From the NCBI GenBank assembly GCA_910587835.1, contig CAJUNQ010000014.1:1-24014 (forward strand): DNA of 24,014 bases, in the 5' to 3' direction. The position numbers and the translations under genes are program-made. Each line of letters starts with the position of its first letter. The stretch's first letter is position 1. The notes beneath the pieces were generated by a model. That model made no database searches, was not told where the DNA came from, and was given only the letters and a program-made list of their open reading frames with translations. The DNA comes from an uncultured Oscillospiraceae bacterium (lineage in GTDB: Bacteria; Bacillota; Clostridia; Oscillospirales; Acutalibacteraceae). Positions 22,121 to 24,014 of the stretch are shown in pieces.

Positions 22121-22567
22121 ATGACAAAAAAACAGAAGAAATGGGTGGTAATCCTTTCCTGCGGCAGCGCGGTGGCGGTGCTGCTTTTGGCGGCGGTTCA
22201 TTTTTGGCTTTCTGGTATGAGAAGCTATGCGCTTCATCTGCCGGACTTTGCGGACCTGAAGAGCGTCACCCTGACCCGGCGGGGCGGGGAAGAGGTGGAG
22301 CTTGTGGACGGCGATGGGGAGGACGTGCTGTTTATTCTGCAGGGGAACGGCAGGACCACAAGGACAGAGAGCGTTCAGGACGCGCCGGTAAATGTAGACG
22401 ACTGGATTAAGGTGGACATGAAATTTTGGAAGGGCGGGGCGGCAACCCTGTTTGTGTTTCAACGGAGCAGCGCCCGTGATGGGGAATATTTTATCGAGCA
22501 GCCCTACAATGGAATCTATGAGATGTCAGGGGACGAGTATAATGCTATTGAAAAATATGTCAGCTAA
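22121..22567 (+). CDS. Small membrane-anchored protein, DUF5301-like
   Basis: A 148-residue protein with a lysine-rich start (MTKKQKK), one hydrophobic segment at about 8-30 and a soluble domain outside the membrane. The soluble part, with LKSVTLTRRGGEEVEL, TESVQDAPVNVDDWIKVDMKF and a C-terminal YFIEQPYNGIYEMS, resembles the DUF5301 family as I remember it, a family of unknown function in Firmicutes. A cysteine at 14 follows ILS, but the hydrophobic stretch before it is too short for a convincing lipoprotein signal. AGGAGGTG precedes the ATG. It lies 26 bases after miaB and is probably co-transcribed. Confidence 0.65.
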   Translation: MTKKQKKWVVILSCGSAVAVLLLAAVHFWLSGMRSYALHLPDFADLKSVTLTRRGGEEVELVDGDGEDVLFILQGNGRTTRTESVQDAPVNVDDWIKVDMKFWKGGAATLFVFQRSSARDGEYFIEQPYNGIYEMSGDEYNAIEKYVS

Positions 22568-22588
22568 GGGGCTGGGGAGGCGGTTCTG

Positions 22589-22915
22589 GTGGGAAAAGTG
22601 ATTTTCTTTTTGTCATGTCTGCTCTGCGGAGCTATTTTTCTGGGCATGGGCGTTTACGCCGCCAAGAAAAAGACTCCGATGAATTTTTGGTCTGGGGTGG
22701 CTGTCCCCAGTGAGAGCATCTCGGATATTCCCGCCTATAACCGGGCCATGGGGAAACTGTGGGGAGGCTATAGTGTGGTCTGGTTCCTCTCTGGGCTGGT
22801 TGGACTGTGGCAGCCGCTGGCGGCAACCGTCTTGATGTGCATACTGGGGTCGGGCGGCGCGGTGGTGTTGGTGCTGGTCTATAAGCGGATTGAGAAAAAA
22901 TATCGGGTTAAGTGA
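22589..22915 (+). CDS. Small three-helix membrane protein of unknown function
   Basis: A 108-residue protein with hydrophobic segments at about 3-24, 59-75 and 77-98 and a basic C-terminus. The conserved-looking loop PMNFWSGVAVPSESISDIPAYNRAMGKLW (split here by position, about 30-58) recalls a widespread Clostridial family of small membrane proteins near the SdpI/DUF3784 groups; I cannot name it with certainty. The start is GTG at 22589, with GGGGAGG 8 bases upstream. It follows the DUF5301-like gene by 21 bases. Confidence 0.65.
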   Translation: MGKVIFFLSCLLCGAIFLGMGVYAAKKKTPMNFWSGVAVPSESISDIPAYNRAMGKLWGGYSVVWFLSGLVGLWQPLAATVLMCILGSGGAVVLVLVYKRIEKKYRVK

Positions 22916-22982
22916 AGGAAACGGCGGAGAGGAACCATTTGCCCAATGTTGTCGGAAAATATGTCGGACAGGAGAGAAGCGT

Positions 22983-23570
22983 ATGAAGATTTTGTTGCTG
23001 AACGCCAGCCCCAAGGCCAATGGGGCCACTCAGGAAATTCTGCGGACCGTGCGGGAGGCGCTTCCGGAGTTTGTGGAGAGCGAGCTTGTTTGCTTGGGGG
23101 AGTATGACATCCAATACTGCCTGGGGTGCAAAAGGTGCTATGAGACCTGCCGCTGTGTGCGTCAGGATGATGTGACGGCCTTACTGAAAAAGATGGATGA
23201 GGCGGACGCGCTGGTGATTGCCGCGCCCTCTTATTGGGCGGATGTGCCGGGGCAGTTTAAGGTGTTTATTGACCGCTGTACGCCTTTCAGCGATACCTGT
23301 CCCCACCCGGACCACTGGACCCTGCGCCCCGGTAAGCGTTGCTACGCTGTTGCCCTGCGGACAGGCGGCAGGCCGGTGGAGTGCGAACATATTATTGACA
23401 CGGTGGAGCATTGGTGCGGACATATGGGGGTGGAGATGGCCGGAAGTATGTATTTTTGCCGGATTGAAGGGAAAGAGGATATTGAGCCGCATAAGCCGGG
23501 CATTCGAGCGCAGGCAGAGCGTTGGTTTGGCGATTGCGGATTGGCTGAGCATGTGGATATTAGCACATAA
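22983..23570 (+). CDS. Flavodoxin-fold NAD(P)H-dependent oxidoreductase
   Basis: A 195-residue protein of the NADPH-dependent FMN reductase / iron-sulfur flavoprotein type. LLNASPKANGAT (residues 5-16) is the FMN phosphate loop, APSYWADVPGQFKVFIDR (81-98) the isoalloxazine-binding segment, and a cysteine cluster lies between them: C46-x2-C49-x2-C52 and C56, in the position where related proteins hold a [4Fe-4S] cluster. It probably passes electrons from NAD(P)H to quinones, nitro compounds or other acceptors; the substrate is unknown. AGGAGAG precedes the ATG at 22983; earlier in-frame starts lack a ribosome site. Confidence 0.85.
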   Translation: MKILLLNASPKANGATQEILRTVREALPEFVESELVCLGEYDIQYCLGCKRCYETCRCVRQDDVTALLKKMDEADALVIAAPSYWADVPGQFKVFIDRCTPFSDTCPHPDHWTLRPGKRCYAVALRTGGRPVECEHIIDTVEHWCGHMGVEMAGSMYFCRIEGKEDIEPHKPGIRAQAERWFGDCGLAEHVDIST

Positions 23571-23581
23571 GAAATCTTTTG

Positions 23582-23749
23582 TATAATTGGAGGGCGGAGA
23601 ATGATATTTCTGGTGCTATAGCCGGTTTGCAAAGCAGCCGGGTCGACTATCTTTGGTATCTGGACCATGGCTTTCGGGTGATTGGTATTCAGCCCAATGC
23701 CTATCGCCCAGGCTTTCATTTGATTCTCTTGGGCAAGGATTTAAGCTAG
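23582..23749 (+). pseudogene. C-terminal remnant of a gene, possibly a GNAT acetyltransferase
   Basis: An open frame of about 55 codons ending at TAG 23747-23749 reads like the end of a conserved protein: AENDISGAIAGLQSSRV, DYLWYLDHGFRVIGIQP, NAYRPGFHLILLGKDLS. The YLDHGFRVIGIQPN and LLGKDL parts recall the end of some GNAT acetyltransferases. No start codon with a ribosome site exists in this frame. A good site (GGAGGGCGGAG) precedes an ATG at 23601 in another frame that stops after six codons. A 5'-truncated or frameshifted relic is the simplest reading. Confidence 0.5.
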
Positions 23750-23784
23750 CCATTGCCCCATTGGGCCAGGAAAGGAGAAATAAT

Positions 23785-24014
23785 ATGCGTTGGAAGGAGC
23801 GGGGACGCAGGGATAAAATCGCTGTGGTTTTGATGGGGATTTACCTTTTTCTTGTGTTATGTGTCACGGTAATCCCTCGTGACTTTACATTGGACCCCAA
23901 GTGGTTGTACCATGAGTCTGTGCCAGTGACTTATGTATATTGGATGCCGTTCCGGGATTTGATGGCGGGCTATTCTGATGCCGGAAAGCAGATTCTGCTG
24001 AATGTTGTTATGAC
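23785..24014 (+). CDS. VanZ-like membrane protein, 5' part only
   Basis: The frame is open from ATG 23785 to the window end: 76 codons plus two bases. AAAGGAG precedes the start by 7 bases. A hydrophobic segment at residues about 13-30 ends in TVIP, followed by an extracellular stretch, then YWMPFRDL (about 53-60) and KQILLNVVM (about 68-76). The order of a first helix ending in (T/L)xxP, an N/W-x-x-P-F motif and an LLN helix is that of VanZ-like proteins, named after the teicoplanin-resistance accessory protein. Most members have no proven role. The rest lies beyond the window. Confidence 0.7.
   Translation, partial: MRWKERGRRDKIAVVLMGIYLFLVLCVTVIPRDFTLDPKWLYHESVPVTYVYWMPFRDLMAGYSDAGKQILLNVVM

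Noticed and set aside
22160..22170. Lipobox in the DUF5301-like protein (ILSC)
   Set aside because: The hydrophobic stretch before the cysteine is too short; a plain membrane anchor fits better.

Overview
This window reads as chromosomal DNA of a GC-rich Firmicute, most likely a gut-associated member of class Clostridia of the Oscillospiraceae type. That placement is inference. It rests on strong AGGAGG-type ribosome sites, TTGACA/TATAAT promoters with 17-bp spacers, a class-I SAM (S-box) riboswitch on metK, a BirA/BioY biotin unit, a VanZ-like gene and a compact glucuronate operon with an SDR-type mannonate oxidoreductase. No rRNA, tRNA, CRISPR array, transposase or phage gene was seen.

Layout. 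(1) 236-1396: a TIGR02206/YwaF-type membrane protein and a RidA-family deaminase, closed by a terminator. (2) 1485-3588: birA-bioY-DUF1284, a tightly overlapping biotin unit with a promoter and a possible BirA operator over its -35. (3) 3527-6840: a minus-strand Fic-fold protein that has lost its catalytic motif, divergent from an AraC regulator that abuts rarA. (4) 6842-9722: GNAT acetyltransferase, inositol-monophosphatase-family phosphatase, second GNAT, PHP-domain phosphatase. Parts of this block are visibly less GC-rich. (5) 9768-11256: promoter, SAM-I riboswitch with switchable terminator, metK, terminator. (6) 11257-11729: a gene-free stretch with several hairpins, ending in a promoter with a cre-like site. 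(7) 11730-19565: a hexuronide operon of six genes (GH2 glycosidase, GPH symporter, KDPG aldolase, mannonate dehydratase, glucuronate isomerase, SDR mannonate oxidoreductase) with a strong terminator. (8) 19646-19898: a palindromic, MITE-like repeat plus an extra half copy running into the next gene. (9) 19895-22915: a GyrI-like protein (minus), then miaB and two small membrane-anchored proteins. (10) 22983-24014: a flavodoxin-fold oxidoreductase, a coding remnant and the start of a VanZ-like gene cut by the window end.

How the genes work together. The hexuronide operon forms a nearly complete route: a glycoconjugate enters by cation symport, is hydrolysed in the cytoplasm, and free glucuronate passes through fructuronate, mannonate and 2-keto-3-deoxygluconate to KDPG, then pyruvate and glyceraldehyde-3-phosphate. 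The KDG kinase step is not encoded here. birA and bioY couple biotin sensing and ligation to biotin uptake. metK is controlled by its own product through the riboswitch.

The observations most worth a second look are the active-site-less Fic protein with an intact-looking C-terminal winged helix, the large palindromic repeat whose spare arm supplies a neighbour's stop codon, the DUF1284 gene locked into the biotin operon, and the C-terminal module of the GH2 enzyme. I did not find a clearly new multi-gene system. All family names come from recognition of motifs by eye, without database searches.
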